From positions 1-59,129 of the forward strand of contig NZ_CACSJA010000033.1 in assembly GCF_902706035.1 (NCBI RefSeq): a stretch of DNA of 59,129 nucleotides, read 5' to 3'. Shown piece after piece: positions 1 through 8,124 of this stretch. The position numbers and the translations under genes are program-made. The number at the start of each line of letters is the position of its first letter. Positions within the stretch are counted from its first letter, which is position 1. Source of the DNA: Pantoea sp. 18069 (GTDB lineage Bacteria > Pseudomonadota > Gammaproteobacteria > Burkholderiales > Burkholderiaceae_C). The notes under the pieces were generated by a model. That model saw nothing but the letters and a program-made list of their open reading frames with translations. It was not told the origin of the DNA and ran no database searches.

Positions 1-2
1 CG

Positions 3-176
3 CACTTCAAGCGCCACAGCCAGGCGGGCATGGTGATGGTGAACCTGCCCACGGCAGGCGTGGACTACCACGTGCCGTTTGGCGGGCGCAAGGGTTCGAG
101 CTACGGTCCGCGCGAGCAGGGCCGTTATGCCCAGGAGTTCTACACCACCGTGAAGACCGCCTATACGCTGGCGTAA
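3..176 (+). CDS. Aldehyde dehydrogenase family protein, C-terminal fragment (5' end outside window)
   Basis: Only the last 57 residues are present; the gene enters from the left edge in frame 3 and stops with TAA at 174-176. The fragment reads VNLPTAGVDYHVPFGGRKGS, followed by SYGPREQG and a short C-terminal tail. This is the end of an NAD(P)-dependent aldehyde dehydrogenase, where the PFGGxKxSG-like segment lines the oligomer interface. The combination of GVDYHVPFGG and SYGPREQG is typical of the 2,5-dioxovalerate (alpha-ketoglutaric semialdehyde) dehydrogenase subgroup used in sugar-acid catabolism, but with the catalytic Cys missing from the window the substrate cannot be fixed. The stop codon touches the inverted-repeat element at 177-292. 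Confidence 0.85.
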   Translation, partial: HFKRHSQAGMVMVNLPTAGVDYHVPFGGRKGSSYGPREQGRYAQEFYTTVKTAYTLA

Positions 177-292
177 GAGCGGCCAAAACCGCCCTTGCTG
201 CGTCGTTGCCTTGCCGTGCTATTGCACTGTCTGCGGCACCGCGCCTGGCATCAACCGCAAATCTTCGATTTGCTGGGCGGTGTTGGCCGCTC
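177..292. repeat. REP-like element with 18-bp inverted ends
   Basis: Left arm GAGCGGCCAAAACCGCCC (177-194) and right arm GGGCGGTGTTGGCCGCTC (275-292) are inverted copies of each other with one mismatch in 18. The interior contains a second perfect hairpin, GCAAATC-TTC-GATTTGC (257-273). The element starts directly at the stop codon of the dehydrogenase gene. It looks like a REP doublet (REPIN-like) that could protect the 3' end of the mRNA. No other copy was noticed in the window. Confidence 0.6.
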
Positions 293-326
293 TCAACCAG
301 CGCTGGCGCCATCCAGCTTCTCTTTG

Positions 327-352
327 CACCGGGCCCTGGCCCGGTTTTTTTC
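327..352. terminator. Rho-independent terminator between convergent genes
   Basis: Stem ACCGGGCC (328-335) and GGCCCGGT (338-345) with a 2-nt loop, followed by a T run (345-351). It lies between the convergent dehydrogenase fragment and apaH. The plus-strand T run favours termination of the dehydrogenase transcript. Confidence 0.8.
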
Positions 353-355
353 GGC

Positions 356-1201
356 TCATTTCAGCGGTTGTTCCTGGCGACAGTGCACCTGGAGCAACTC
401 GCGCTGCGCGAGAGTGTCGCCAAAACGCACGGCGCTCAGGCAGCCGCCCCAGACGCAGCCGGTGTCCAGGCCGATCAGGTCGGGCCGGTCCAGATGGCCC
501 AGCGTCGACCAATGGCCGAAAGCCACGAGCGTGCCCGCGGTCTGGCGTGCGGGCGCGTCGAACCAGGGCACCAGGCCTGCGGGCGGCGTGTCCGCGCTTT
601 CGCTGCTGTCGAAGTCCATGCGCCCTTCGGGCGTGCAAAAGCGCAGCCGGGTCAGCGCGTTGACGATCACGCGCAGGCGGTCGGCGCCCGCGAGATCGTC
701 GCTCCAGGCGGCTGGTGTATTGCCGTACATGGTGGCGAGGAAGGCGGGCAGCGCGTCGCTGCGCAGCACGGCCTCGACTTGCGCGGCCAGTGCCAGCGTC
801 GTATCCGCATCCCACGTGGGCAGCACGCCCGCATGCACCATCAGCAGCCGTTCGCCGCGTGCCGTGGTGTGCTCTCGGGCCAGGGGCTGGCGGCGCAGCC
901 AGTCGAGCAGCGCGGCGCGGTCCGGCGCCTGCAGGATGGCCTGCAGTGTGTCGCGCTTGCCCGCGGGCCGCAGGCCATGGGCGGCGGTGAGCAGGTGCAG
1001 GTCATGGTTGCCCAGCAGCGGGCGCACCGCGTCGCCCAGCGCGATGCAGCGGCGCAGCACTTCGAGTGATGTCGGCCCGCGGTTCACCAGATCGCCGAGC
1101 AGATACAGGGTATCGCGGCTGGGTGAGAAATCGATGACATCGAGCAGTCGGCCAAGGGCTTCGTCGCATCCCTGGATATCGCCGATACAGTACATTGACA
1201 T
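356..1201 (-). CDS. apaH: Symmetrical bis(5'-nucleosyl)-tetraphosphatase ApaH
   Basis: It hydrolyses diadenosine tetraphosphate to two ADP in the cytoplasm and, in enterobacteria, also removes Np4 caps from RNA. The 281-residue protein starts MSMYCIGDIQGCDEAL, with the metallophosphoesterase motifs GDIQG (residues 7-11), GDLVNRG (about 43-49) and GNHD (about 71-74) that bind the two metal ions. The length equals that of the E. coli enzyme. The start at 1201 has a GAAAGAA ribosome-binding sequence about 7 nt upstream; the second ATG at 1195 is an alternative. The upstream in-frame extension is antisense to the neighbouring gene and was rejected. The divergent CNNM/CBS gene begins only 24 bp away. 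Confidence 0.93.
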   Translation of the reverse strand: MSMYCIGDIQGCDEALGRLLDVIDFSPSRDTLYLLGDLVNRGPTSLEVLRRCIALGDAVRPLLGNHDLHLLTAAHGLRPAGKRDTLQAILQAPDRAALLDWLRRQPLAREHTTARGERLLMVHAGVLPTWDADTTLALAAQVEAVLRSDALPAFLATMYGNTPAAWSDDLAGADRLRVIVNALTRLRFCTPEGRMDFDSSESADTPPAGLVPWFDAPARQTAGTLVAFGHWSTLGHLDRPDLIGLDTGCVWGGCLSAVRFGDTLAQRELLQVHCRQEQPLK

Positions 1202-1225
1202 GGTGTTCTTTCTATTTATTGATTC

Positions 1226-2524
1226 ATGGATTTTCTGCTGATTGCACTCTTGACCCTGCTCAATGGTGTGTTTGCCATGTCGGAATTGGCATTGGCCTCC
1301 AGCCGCAAGGCGCGCCTGGCGGGCATGGCCGAAGACGGCGACAAAGGGGCTGCGGCCGCCTTGATATTGCTCGAAAATCCGACCCAGTTCCTGTCTTCTG
1401 TGCAGGTGGGCATTACGTCCATCGGCATGCTCAACGGCATCATCGGCGAGGCCGCATTCAGTGACGGTCTGGCCCTTTGGCTGCGAGAGATCGGTGTCCC
1501 CGAAAGCGCTTCGGGCGTCTCGGCCACGGCCATCGTCGTGGCGGTCATTACTTTCATCACCATTGTCTTTGGCGAACTCGTTCCCAAGCGCATAGGCCAG
1601 TTGTACCCGGAAACCGTGTCGCGGCTGATCGCGCGCCCCATGACATGGGTCGCGTCCGCGGCCAAGCCTTTCGTGCGCCTGCTGTCGGCGTCGACCCAGG
1701 CGGTGCTGACGCTGCTGCGCGTCAATGACTCGGCCAGCCGCCAGGTCACGGAAGAGGAAATCGTCGCCAGCCTCGAAGAAGGCCGCAATGCGGGCGTGAT
1801 CGAATTCCACGAGCACCAGATGGTGCAGAACGTGTTCCGTCTTGACGACCGCTCGCTGACTTCGCTCATGGTGCCGCGCTCCGACGTGCAGTGGCTCGAT
1901 GCCGATCTGTCGGTGCTCGAGGGATTGCGGTTGTCGGCCGATGGCCAGGAAAAAGGCAGCCACTCATGGTATCCGGTCTGCCGAGGATCGCTCGATGACG
2001 TCGTGGGCGTGATCAGCGTGGCGCGCATGCTGGCGCTGGGCGCGGGCGCCGAAGGCAAATTGGGCGAGCATGCATTGCCTGCGGCATTCCTGCCCGAAAC
2101 GCTCAGCGGCATGGAACTGCTCGACCAGTTGCGTGCGCGTTCGGGCCGCATGGTATTCGTCGTCGATGAATACGGAGTGGTGCAGGGCATCATGACGCCG
2201 CGCGATTTGCTCGAAGCCATTACCGGCGAACTCAAACCCGGAGCCCATACCGATGCCTGGGCCACGCCGCGGGACGATGGATCCTGGCTGCTCGATGGCT
2301 TGATGCCGGTCTCGGAACTCAAGGCCAGACTCGATATCCGCGATCTTCCCGAAGAAGACCGGGGCCGCTATAACACCATTGCCGGGCTCTTGATGGCTGA
2401 AACCGGGCGATTGCCTGCGGTTGGCGAGCGGATTGCGTGTGCCGGATGGATCTTTGAAATCGTCGACCTTGACGGCAAACGGATTGATAAGGTGCTTGCA
2501 GAGAAACCTGTGCAGACCGATTGA
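1226..2524 (+). CDS. CNNM/CBS/CorC_HlyC-domain membrane protein (hemolysin family)
   Basis: A 432-residue inner-membrane protein of the family once called hemolysin C/CorC, now linked to divalent cation (Mg/Co) efflux. The order is: CNNM transmembrane domain (about 1-170, hydrophobic segments near 1-22, 70-100 and 105-130), a pair of CBS domains (about 190-330, with SLMVPRSDVQWL and MVFVVDEYGVVQGIMTPRDLL) and a C-terminal CorC_HlyC domain (about 345-428) that ends in the typical GWIFEIVDLDGKRIDKVL. The start MDFLLIALLTLLNGVFAMSE matches the family, although no Shine-Dalgarno sequence is visible in the 24 bp shared with apaH. The actual transported ion is not decided by the sequence. Confidence 0.92.
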   Translation: MDFLLIALLTLLNGVFAMSELALASSRKARLAGMAEDGDKGAAAALILLENPTQFLSSVQVGITSIGMLNGIIGEAAFSDGLALWLREIGVPESASGVSATAIVVAVITFITIVFGELVPKRIGQLYPETVSRLIARPMTWVASAAKPFVRLLSASTQAVLTLLRVNDSASRQVTEEEIVASLEEGRNAGVIEFHEHQMVQNVFRLDDRSLTSLMVPRSDVQWLDADLSVLEGLRLSADGQEKGSHSWYPVCRGSLDDVVGVISVARMLALGAGAEGKLGEHALPAAFLPETLSGMELLDQLRARSGRMVFVVDEYGVVQGIMTPRDLLEAITGELKPGAHTDAWATPRDDGSWLLDGLMPVSELKARLDIRDLPEEDRGRYNTIAGLLMAETGRLPAVGERIACAGWIFEIVDLDGKRIDKVLAEKPVQTD

Positions 2525-2603
2525 GCAGTGGTTGAAAATAAAACAGCGTAAATCTTGTGGTAATTACGTATAGTTTTTATGCTGGCGTGGTTTTTTATTT
2601 TTC

Positions 2604-2609
2604 TATAAT
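2604..2609 (+). promoter_or_regulatory. Consensus -10 box upstream of the H-NS-like gene
   Basis: A perfect TATAAT sits 42 nt before the start codon in a markedly AT-rich stretch (2525-2650). A good -35 at 16-18 bp spacing is not visible. AT-rich, bendable DNA of this kind is typical in front of hns-like genes, which commonly repress themselves; that last point is inference. Confidence 0.45.
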
Positions 2610-2650
2610 ATCCAATCACTTTTTTCACCTATCACCAAGATACGAACACC

Positions 2651-2941
2651 ATGAATTCATACAAAGAATTGCTCAAGCAAAAAGAAGCCTTGGAACAGCA
2701 GATTCATGAGGCTCGCAGCCGCGAGCTTTCGGATGCTGTCGCCCGCGTGCGCTCCTTGGTTGCCGAGTATGAAATGACGCCTGAGGACGTGTTTCCTCCT
2801 GCACGCGCAGCGCGCAGCACGGGCACTGGTGCCAAGGTTGCTCCCAAGTACCGTGATCCCAACACCGGCCAGACCTGGACGGGCCGTGGCAAGGCGCCAA
2901 AGTGGATTCAGAACGAAGAACGTGAGAAGTTCGCGATCTAA
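2651..2941 (+). CDS. H-NS family nucleoid-associated protein
   Basis: A 96-residue DNA-binding protein of the HvrA/BpH3 type of H-NS. The N-terminal half (about 1-45, SYKELLKQKEALEQQIHEAR) forms the coiled-coil oligomerisation domain. The C-terminal half contains the H-NS core KYRDPNTGQTWTGRGKAPKW (about 66-85), whose TWTGRG loop enters the minor groove of AT-rich DNA. Such proteins silence horizontally acquired AT-rich genes, which makes it a possible regulator of the low-GC island at 37.5-43.7 kb. It is monocistronic, with its own -10 box and a strong terminator. Confidence 0.95.
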   Translation: MNSYKELLKQKEALEQQIHEARSRELSDAVARVRSLVAEYEMTPEDVFPPARAARSTGTGAKVAPKYRDPNTGQTWTGRGKAPKWIQNEEREKFAI

Positions 2942-2956
2942 TTGCGCTTGCATTAA

Positions 2957-2985
2957 GAAAAGGCCTGCACTGCAGGCCTTTTTTG
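2957..2985 (+). terminator. Rho-independent terminator of the H-NS-like gene
   Basis: Perfect stem AGGCCTGCA (2961-2969) and TGCAGGCCT (2971-2979), with A residues before and six T after (2979-2984). It lies 16 bp behind the stop codon. Confidence 0.9.
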
Positions 2986-3293
2986 TTGATCCAAATCTTG
3001 AGCCCAATATGGCGGTTGGACGGATGCGCTGAAAATGTAACCAGGGCACCGGATTTTGTCAGGGGGCCAACATTGTCAAGTGGCGTGTTCGATATTTTTG
3101 AACTCGCAATGCACTGTAATCGTGCACGGCATGCTCGGCGCTGAAACGGTTACAAATTCAGCGATGCGAATCGTGCTGAAGTGGCACGGAGAATTACTGT
3201 CAAGAGCGGAAGTGAAACCGGCTTGCAGATGTACTGAAGAAACGCAGTATGCGGATGATTTCGACGCAGCCCGGAACGCGGCACAATGTGCGC

Positions 3294-4502
3294 ATGAAAA
3301 AGCAGGTGTTGATTGCTGGTGGCGGAATCGGAGGATTGGCTGCGGGTATTGGGGCTGCGAGAGCGGGCTGCGATGTGCGGCTGTTTGAACGCGCGCAGAA
3401 ATTCAGCGAAGTCGGCGCGGGCATACAGCTTGGGCCGAATGTGGTGCGCAGGTTGCAGGCCTGGGGCCTGCAAAAGGAATTGCAGTCGGTGGTCGCCGTG
3501 CCCGAGGCCTTGCAGGTGCGCAGCGCGGTGACCGGCCAGGCGCTTGCGCGCATGCCCTTGGGGCAAGCGGCGGTGGAGCGCTATGGCGCGGCCTATGTGA
3601 CCATCCACCGCGCTGATCTGCACCAGTTGCTGCTTTGCGGCCTGCGCGACTACGCCGAAGTGCACCTGAATCTGGCCCAGGCGATCGCGCATTACCGCGA
3701 GGACGACGGCGTGGTGACGGTGCGCACCGAAGCCAGCAAGCTGATCGAAGGCGACGCGTTGATCTGTGCCGATGGCGTGCACAGCCGCTTGCGCATGCAG
3801 ATGCTCGGTGATGGCGCGCCGCGCGCCACAGGCCATCTCGCCTACCGGGCGATGGTGCGCCAGGCCGAACTGCCCCAGCGCTTGCGCACCACCGACGTGA
3901 CCGCCTGGCTAGGCCCCCGGCTGCATGTGATCCAGTACCCGGTACGCCGCGGCGAACTGCAGAACCTGGTGGTCATTGCCCAGGGCCCCGCGCCCGAGGA
4001 CATGGAGCGCTGGGACCATGCGGCCAACGCCCAGGACCTCGATGCGGTGCTTGCCGGCACCTGCAGCGCGCTGCAGGACCTGGTGCGCAGCGTGCCGCGC
4101 ATGGGTGTGGAGTGGCGCCTGTGGCCGCTGGCCGACCGGCCGCCGCTGCGCTCACCGGCCGAAATGGCCCAGGGCCTGGTGGCCTTGCTGGGCGACGCCA
4201 GCCACCCGATGCGGCCCTATCTCGCGCAGGGCGCGGGCATGGCCATCGAGGACGCGGCCGAACTGCAGCGCGCGCTGTCCATGCACGACCTCGACATGGA
4301 CCTGCGCCTGCGCCGCTATGCGCTCAACCGCTGGCAACGCAATGCGCGCGTGCAGGCGCGCGCCCAGCGCAACGGGCGGATTTTCCATGCCACCGGCCCG
4401 GTGCGCTGGGGCCGCGACACCGCATTGAAACTGCTGGGCGCGCGGATCATGGATTTACCCTGGCTATATAGAGGCGATGGGTCGAGTGCGAGTTCGTTGT
4501 AA
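3294..4502 (+). CDS. FAD-dependent monooxygenase (aromatic hydroxylase type)
   Basis: A 402-residue class A flavoprotein monooxygenase. The N-terminus MKKQVLIAGGGIGGLAAGIG holds the GxGxxG dinucleotide fold; residues near 280-300 contain the FAD motif LLGDASHPMRPYLAQGAG. It resembles salicylate or 6-hydroxynicotinate hydroxylases more than kynurenine 3-monooxygenase, so a role in the nearby kynurenine genes is not supported. The start at 3294 fits the fold; in-frame ATGs at 3249 and 3255 would add 13 to 15 residues, and the one at 3249 is preceded by GAAGAAA, so it cannot be excluded. The preceding 300 bp (2986-3293) hold no other gene. The substrate is unknown. Confidence 0.85.
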   Translation: MKKQVLIAGGGIGGLAAGIGAARAGCDVRLFERAQKFSEVGAGIQLGPNVVRRLQAWGLQKELQSVVAVPEALQVRSAVTGQALARMPLGQAAVERYGAAYVTIHRADLHQLLLCGLRDYAEVHLNLAQAIAHYREDDGVVTVRTEASKLIEGDALICADGVHSRLRMQMLGDGAPRATGHLAYRAMVRQAELPQRLRTTDVTAWLGPRLHVIQYPVRRGELQNLVVIAQGPAPEDMERWDHAANAQDLDAVLAGTCSALQDLVRSVPRMGVEWRLWPLADRPPLRSPAEMAQGLVALLGDASHPMRPYLAQGAGMAIEDAAELQRALSMHDLDMDLRLRRYALNRWQRNARVQARAQRNGRIFHATGPVRWGRDTALKLLGARIMDLPWLYRGDGSSASSL

Positions 4503-4519
4503 ATATTGTCTTGCGCTCT

Positions 4520-4672
4520 CAAGAAACAGCTTTTTTCCAAACAAATCAACGACTTAGAGAGCACTCTATTTGAGCAAACAGCGGCAATGAATGGCCTACG
4601 CTCAAAATACCGACCCTTCGACAAGCTCAGGGTGAACAGGATTTTGAGGTCATGCCTCACCCTGTTTCTTGA
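4520..4672. mobile_element. MITE-like repeat, copy A (11-bp terminal inverted repeats)
   Basis: Bounded by TCAAGAAACAG (4520-4530) and its exact inverse CTGTTTCTTGA (4662-4672). Internal landmarks such as GACTTAGA, ATTTGAGCAAACAGC and AAAATACCG, and the right flank CGCCTGGCGAGACTTCGTCT, recur in copy B at 56511-56726. It contains a CCTTCGACAAGCTCAGG unit. No open reading frame of note lies inside. It is probably a non-autonomous dispersed element. Confidence 0.6.
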
Positions 4673-4779
4673 TAACGCCTGGCGAGACTTCGTCTCGCTT
4701 ACCTCGCTCAGGGTGAACGGATTTTTAACTTTTCGTCCCCTGAGTCCTGAGCCCGTCGAAGGGGCGAACACTCCCGCCG

Positions 4780-6063
4780 CTAGACCTGTTGGTGCAGCCT
4801 CTGCGACACCGGCAGCGTCTGAAACGCCGCAGCGCCCAGGCACAGCATGGTGGCAATGCCCAGCATCACCGCCGCGAACGGATCGAAGCCGTAGCGCGTT
4901 GCCCAGGAGGCCATCAGCCCCGTGAACCATTGCATCAGCGCGGCGCCAAGGAACATCGCCATGGTCAGCAGCGCCATCGCCCGGCCCGTGGCTTCGGGCG
5001 GGTAGGACGAGCGCACATGGGCGTATTGCAGCACCGTGCCGCCAGAGATGAGGACGATCACGAGGATCAGCGCCACGTTGAGCCAGCCGGTGTGCAGCAG
5101 CCCGAGCGCCGCGTACAGCAGGGCGATGATCGTCGTCGTCGTGACCAGCAGGCGGCGCCGGCGCAGGGGGCCCGGGTCCATGCGGCCGAACAGCCCGGGG
5201 CTGACCAGCGAGATCAGCGACACCACCAGCGCCAGGTGGCCGCTGGCGACCAGGGACCAGCCCTGGCGCTCCATCAGCAGTGGCCCGAGCCAGAGGCCGC
5301 GCAGTGTCAGGAAGGACGCGTAGGTGACCAGGCCCATGGCCAGGATGCCCCAGCTATAGGGCTGGGTCAGCAGAACGCCGAATTCGCGTGTCGCCGCGAG
5401 CCAGCTCTGGCGCGGGACTGTGCTTGCACCTTGCGCGGGCTCATGCACCTGCCAGGCAATCAGCAGCCACGACAGCACGGACAGCAGCCCCAGCGTCGCA
5501 AACCCGCTGCGCCAGCCATATTGCTCGACCAGCCAGGCCAGCGGCGAGCCCGTGAACAGCATGCCTATGCCGCCCAGCCCCAGGCTGATGCCCGAGACGG
5601 CGGCGAAGCGCGACGCCGCGAAGTGGCGTGCGATGAACACCGTGCAGGCCAGGAAGGCCGGCGCGCAGCCCAGTCCGATCAGCGCCTGGCCGGCGAGCAG
5701 CCAGGCGTAGCTCGGTGACCAGGCCGAGAGGCCCGCGCCCAGAATGCTCAGCGGCGCGGTCACGAGCACCGTGCGGCGCAGACCGTAGAGGTCTATGCCC
5801 ACGCCCATGAACAGCTGCACGGCGCCGAACGTCAGCGCGAACAGGCCTGCGAACAGCCCCAGGGACGAGGCGGGCAGACCGAAGTCGGTCTGCAGCGCGA
5901 CGGCGATGATGGCGGTGACCGTGCGATAGGCCTGGCTCAGCGCAAAGCCGCTGAGCAGCGCCAGCAGCATGACCCAGGCCGCGCGCGAAGACAGTTGGGA
6001 TGTGGCGGCAGCGTCGTGCGCGCCAGCGGATGGGGCCAGGGTCTGTGTCTCGGGCGGGTTCAC
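4780..6063 (-). CDS. MFS transporter
   Basis: A 427-residue major facilitator protein with about 12 hydrophobic segments, starting with a 25-residue hydrophilic leader. The start is GTG at 6063, preceded by GAGGAAA at a 9-nt distance. The AYRTVTAIIAVALQTDFGLP opening and the long loop near residues 205-225 fit bacterial MFS permeases of the cyanate/nitrate (CynX/NarK) neighbourhood, but substrate cannot be read from sequence. It lies 88 bp behind kynA on the same strand, so it may move tryptophan breakdown products; this is inference from position only. Confidence 0.85.
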   Translation of the reverse strand: MNPPETQTLAPSAGAHDAAATSQLSSRAAWVMLLALLSGFALSQAYRTVTAIIAVALQTDFGLPASSLGLFAGLFALTFGAVQLFMGVGIDLYGLRRTVLVTAPLSILGAGLSAWSPSYAWLLAGQALIGLGCAPAFLACTVFIARHFAASRFAAVSGISLGLGGIGMLFTGSPLAWLVEQYGWRSGFATLGLLSVLSWLLIAWQVHEPAQGASTVPRQSWLAATREFGVLLTQPYSWGILAMGLVTYASFLTLRGLWLGPLLMERQGWSLVASGHLALVVSLISLVSPGLFGRMDPGPLRRRRLLVTTTTIIALLYAALGLLHTGWLNVALILVIVLISGGTVLQYAHVRSSYPPEATGRAMALLTMAMFLGAALMQWFTGLMASWATRYGFDPFAAVMLGIATMLCLGAAAFQTLPVSQRLHQQV

Positions 6064-6151
6064 GGCGCAATTTTCCTCATGGCGTAGCCTAGCCTGTACG
6101 GGCGCCGCGGCGTGTCGCCTGCGGCGCTAGGTGAAACCCGGGTTGCGGCGT

Positions 6152-7009
6152 TCACAGCGAGGTGCGCAGCGTCCAGATTTCGGGAAACAGCACCACGTCC
6201 AGCATCTTGCGCAGATAGCTCACGCCGCCGGTGCCGCCCGTACCGCGCTTGAAGCCGATCACGCGTTCGACCGTGGTCACATGGCGAAAGCGCCAGAGCC
6301 GGAATGTGTCTTCGAGGTCGGTGAGTTCCTCGCCGAGCTGGTACAGGTCCCAGTAGGTGGCGGGATCGCGGTAGACCGTGAGCCAGGCCTGTTCGACGCC
6401 GGCGTCGGCGCTGTAGGGCTGGGTCCAGTCGCGCGCGAGGTGGCCGGGCGGCACGGCGATGCCGCGGCGCGCGAGCAGGCGCAGGGCTTCGTCGTAGAGC
6501 GAGGGCGCGCGGTAGGCCGCATCGACCTGGGCCAGCAGCTCGGGCCGGTGGGCATGGGGCTTGAGCATCGCGGCATTCTTGTTGCCCAGCGAGAACTCGA
6601 TGCAGCGGTACTGGTAGCTCTGGAAACCGCTGGACTGCGCGAGGTAGGGACGGATCGCGCTGTACTCGGGCGGCGTCATCGTCGCCAGCACATCCCAGGC
6701 ATGGACCAGCTGCTCCATGATGCGCGAGACGCGCGCGAGCATCTTGAAGGCCTTGGGCAGTTCGTCGCTGGAGACATGGGCGATGGCCGCATGCAGTTCA
6801 TGCAGCATCAGCTTCATCCACAGTTCGCTGGTCTGGTGCTGGATGATGAACAGCATCTCGTTGTGATCGGGCGACAGCGGCTTTTGCGCCGTGAGGATCT
6901 GGTCGAGCTGCAGGTAGTCGCCATAGCTCATGCTCTGGCTGAAGTCGAGCTGTGCGCGCTCTTGCTGCACGATGGCTTCGGGTGCGGGGGGAGGGGTGTG
7001 GGCGGTCAT
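6152..7009 (-). CDS. kynA: Tryptophan 2,3-dioxygenase
   Basis: A heme enzyme that opens the indole ring of L-tryptophan with O2 to give N-formylkynurenine, the first step of the kynurenine pathway. The 285-residue protein has the family blocks SYGDYLQLDQILTAQKPLSP (about 28-47), HQTSELWMKLMLHELHAA (about 58-75) with the substrate-binding region, QSSGFQSYQYR (about 130-140) and GTGGTGGVSYLRKMLD (near 265-280). Its length matches bacterial TDOs. It is separated from kynB and kynU by the alkA and secretion-related genes. The start at 7009 faces the divergent alkA start 100 bp away, so the two share a promoter region. Confidence 0.96.
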   Translation of the reverse strand: MTAHTPPPAPEAIVQQERAQLDFSQSMSYGDYLQLDQILTAQKPLSPDHNEMLFIIQHQTSELWMKLMLHELHAAIAHVSSDELPKAFKMLARVSRIMEQLVHAWDVLATMTPPEYSAIRPYLAQSSGFQSYQYRCIEFSLGNKNAAMLKPHAHRPELLAQVDAAYRAPSLYDEALRLLARRGIAVPPGHLARDWTQPYSADAGVEQAWLTVYRDPATYWDLYQLGEELTDLEDTFRLWRFRHVTTVERVIGFKRGTGGTGGVSYLRKMLDVVLFPEIWTLRTSL

Positions 7010-7108
7010 GGAAGCGGGACAATAAACAGTCGATCACATCATAGGCCGTGGGCGTGGCTCAGCGCTGCATGGCTTTCTCGCCCGGCATTCTTTTTCTGGA
7101 AGCTACGC

Positions 7109-8032
7109 ATGACCCCATCCCCCGAGACGCGAGCGTCATGGCAACTGCCCTTGCCGCCGAATTTCCGCGCCGAGGACATCCTCGCTTTCCATGCGCGCGA
7201 CCGCGCGGCGCTGGCCGAGCAGGTCGGGCCCACGACGCTGCGCAAAGGCCTGTGGTGGCGCGGGCAGCCGGTCTGCCTGCAGCTCGATTTCGCGCCGGGC
7301 CTGGCGCAGGTGCAGTGGCTGACGGCGGCGCATGACCCGGCCTTGGCCGCGCACGCGGCAAACGACGGTCTGCCACTGGTGCAGCGCATGCTGGGTCTGA
7401 CGCAGGACGTCGCAGCGTTCGAGGCGCAGTTCGCGGGCCACCCGCAGCTCGGTCCGGTGCTGCGCCAGCAGTCAGGCCTGCGCGTGCCGGTCGCGGGAAC
7501 GCCGTTCGAGGCGCTGGCCTGGGCGATCATGGGCCAGCAGATCAGCGTTGCGGCGGCCGTGGCGCTGCGCCGGCGATTGATTGCCGCGGCCGATCTGCGC
7601 CATCCGGGCGGACTGTATTGCCACCCCCAGGCCGACCAGGTGCTGGCGCTGGGCCTGGAACAGTTGCGCGCGGCGGGCCTGTCGCAGGCCAAGGCGCAGA
7701 GCCTGCTCGCGGTGTCCGAAGCCGTGCAGTCCGGCGCCTTGCCGCTGGACGCCTGGGCGGCCGCGCCGCAGCTGCCGGCCGCACAGATAGTCCAGGCCCT
7801 GCTGGCGATCAAGGGCATCGGGCCGTGGACGGTCAGCTATACGCTGCTGCGCGGCTTTGGCTGGCTCGATGGCTCGCTGCACGGCGATGTGGCCGTTCGC
7901 CGCGGCATTGCGCAACTGCTGGGGGCAGATGTGGGCCAGCCGCGCGCCGAAGCCTGGCTCGCACCTTTCGCGCCCTGGCGCGCGCTGGTGGCAGCGCATC
8001 TGTGGGCGATGCAGGGGCGCAGGACGGATTAG
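7109..8032 (+). CDS. alkA: DNA-3-methyladenine glycosylase II (AlkA-type)
   Basis: A base-excision repair enzyme that removes alkylated purines. The 307-residue protein has the AlkA_N-like region, then the HhH-GPD fold: helix-hairpin-helix LLAIKGIGPWTVSYTLL (about 232-248) followed by the catalytic aspartate in LHGDVAVRRG (about 257-266). The start at 7109 has GGAAG 6 nt upstream. A much longer in-frame ORF runs upstream antisense to kynA and was discarded. A hairpin (8094-8111) follows but has no T run. Confidence 0.92.
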   Translation: MTPSPETRASWQLPLPPNFRAEDILAFHARDRAALAEQVGPTTLRKGLWWRGQPVCLQLDFAPGLAQVQWLTAAHDPALAAHAANDGLPLVQRMLGLTQDVAAFEAQFAGHPQLGPVLRQQSGLRVPVAGTPFEALAWAIMGQQISVAAAVALRRRLIAAADLRHPGGLYCHPQADQVLALGLEQLRAAGLSQAKAQSLLAVSEAVQSGALPLDAWAAAPQLPAAQIVQALLAIKGIGPWTVSYTLLRGFGWLDGSLHGDVAVRRGIAQLLGADVGQPRAEAWLAPFAPWRALVAAHLWAMQGRRTD

Positions 8033-8093
8033 CGGGCAGGCGCCAGCGCAGTCGATGGAACCATAGGCGGCCCGGATGTTACCTACGGTACGA

Positions 8094-8111
8094 AGGCCCC
8101 TTTTCGGGCCT
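8094..8111 (+). other. Short hairpin between alkA and the chaperone gene
   Basis: AGGCCC (8094-8099), six-base loop CTTTTC, GGGCCT (8106-8111). It lacks a downstream T run, so it is not a standard terminator; it could be a 5'-leader structure in the chaperone mRNA, whose start lies 14 nt downstream. Confidence 0.4.
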
Positions 8112-8124
8112 GAAAGCTCACCGC

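Noticed and set aside
3294..4502. Flavin monooxygenase as kynurenine 3-monooxygenase
   Set aside because: It lacks the typical KMO N-terminus and C-terminal membrane region and resembles salicylate-type hydroxylases; the local pathway goes to anthranilate and does not need it.
8033..8124. PIP-box (HrpX-type) promoter before the chaperone gene
   Set aside because: No TTCGC-N15-TTCGC pattern was found in the 92 bp upstream.
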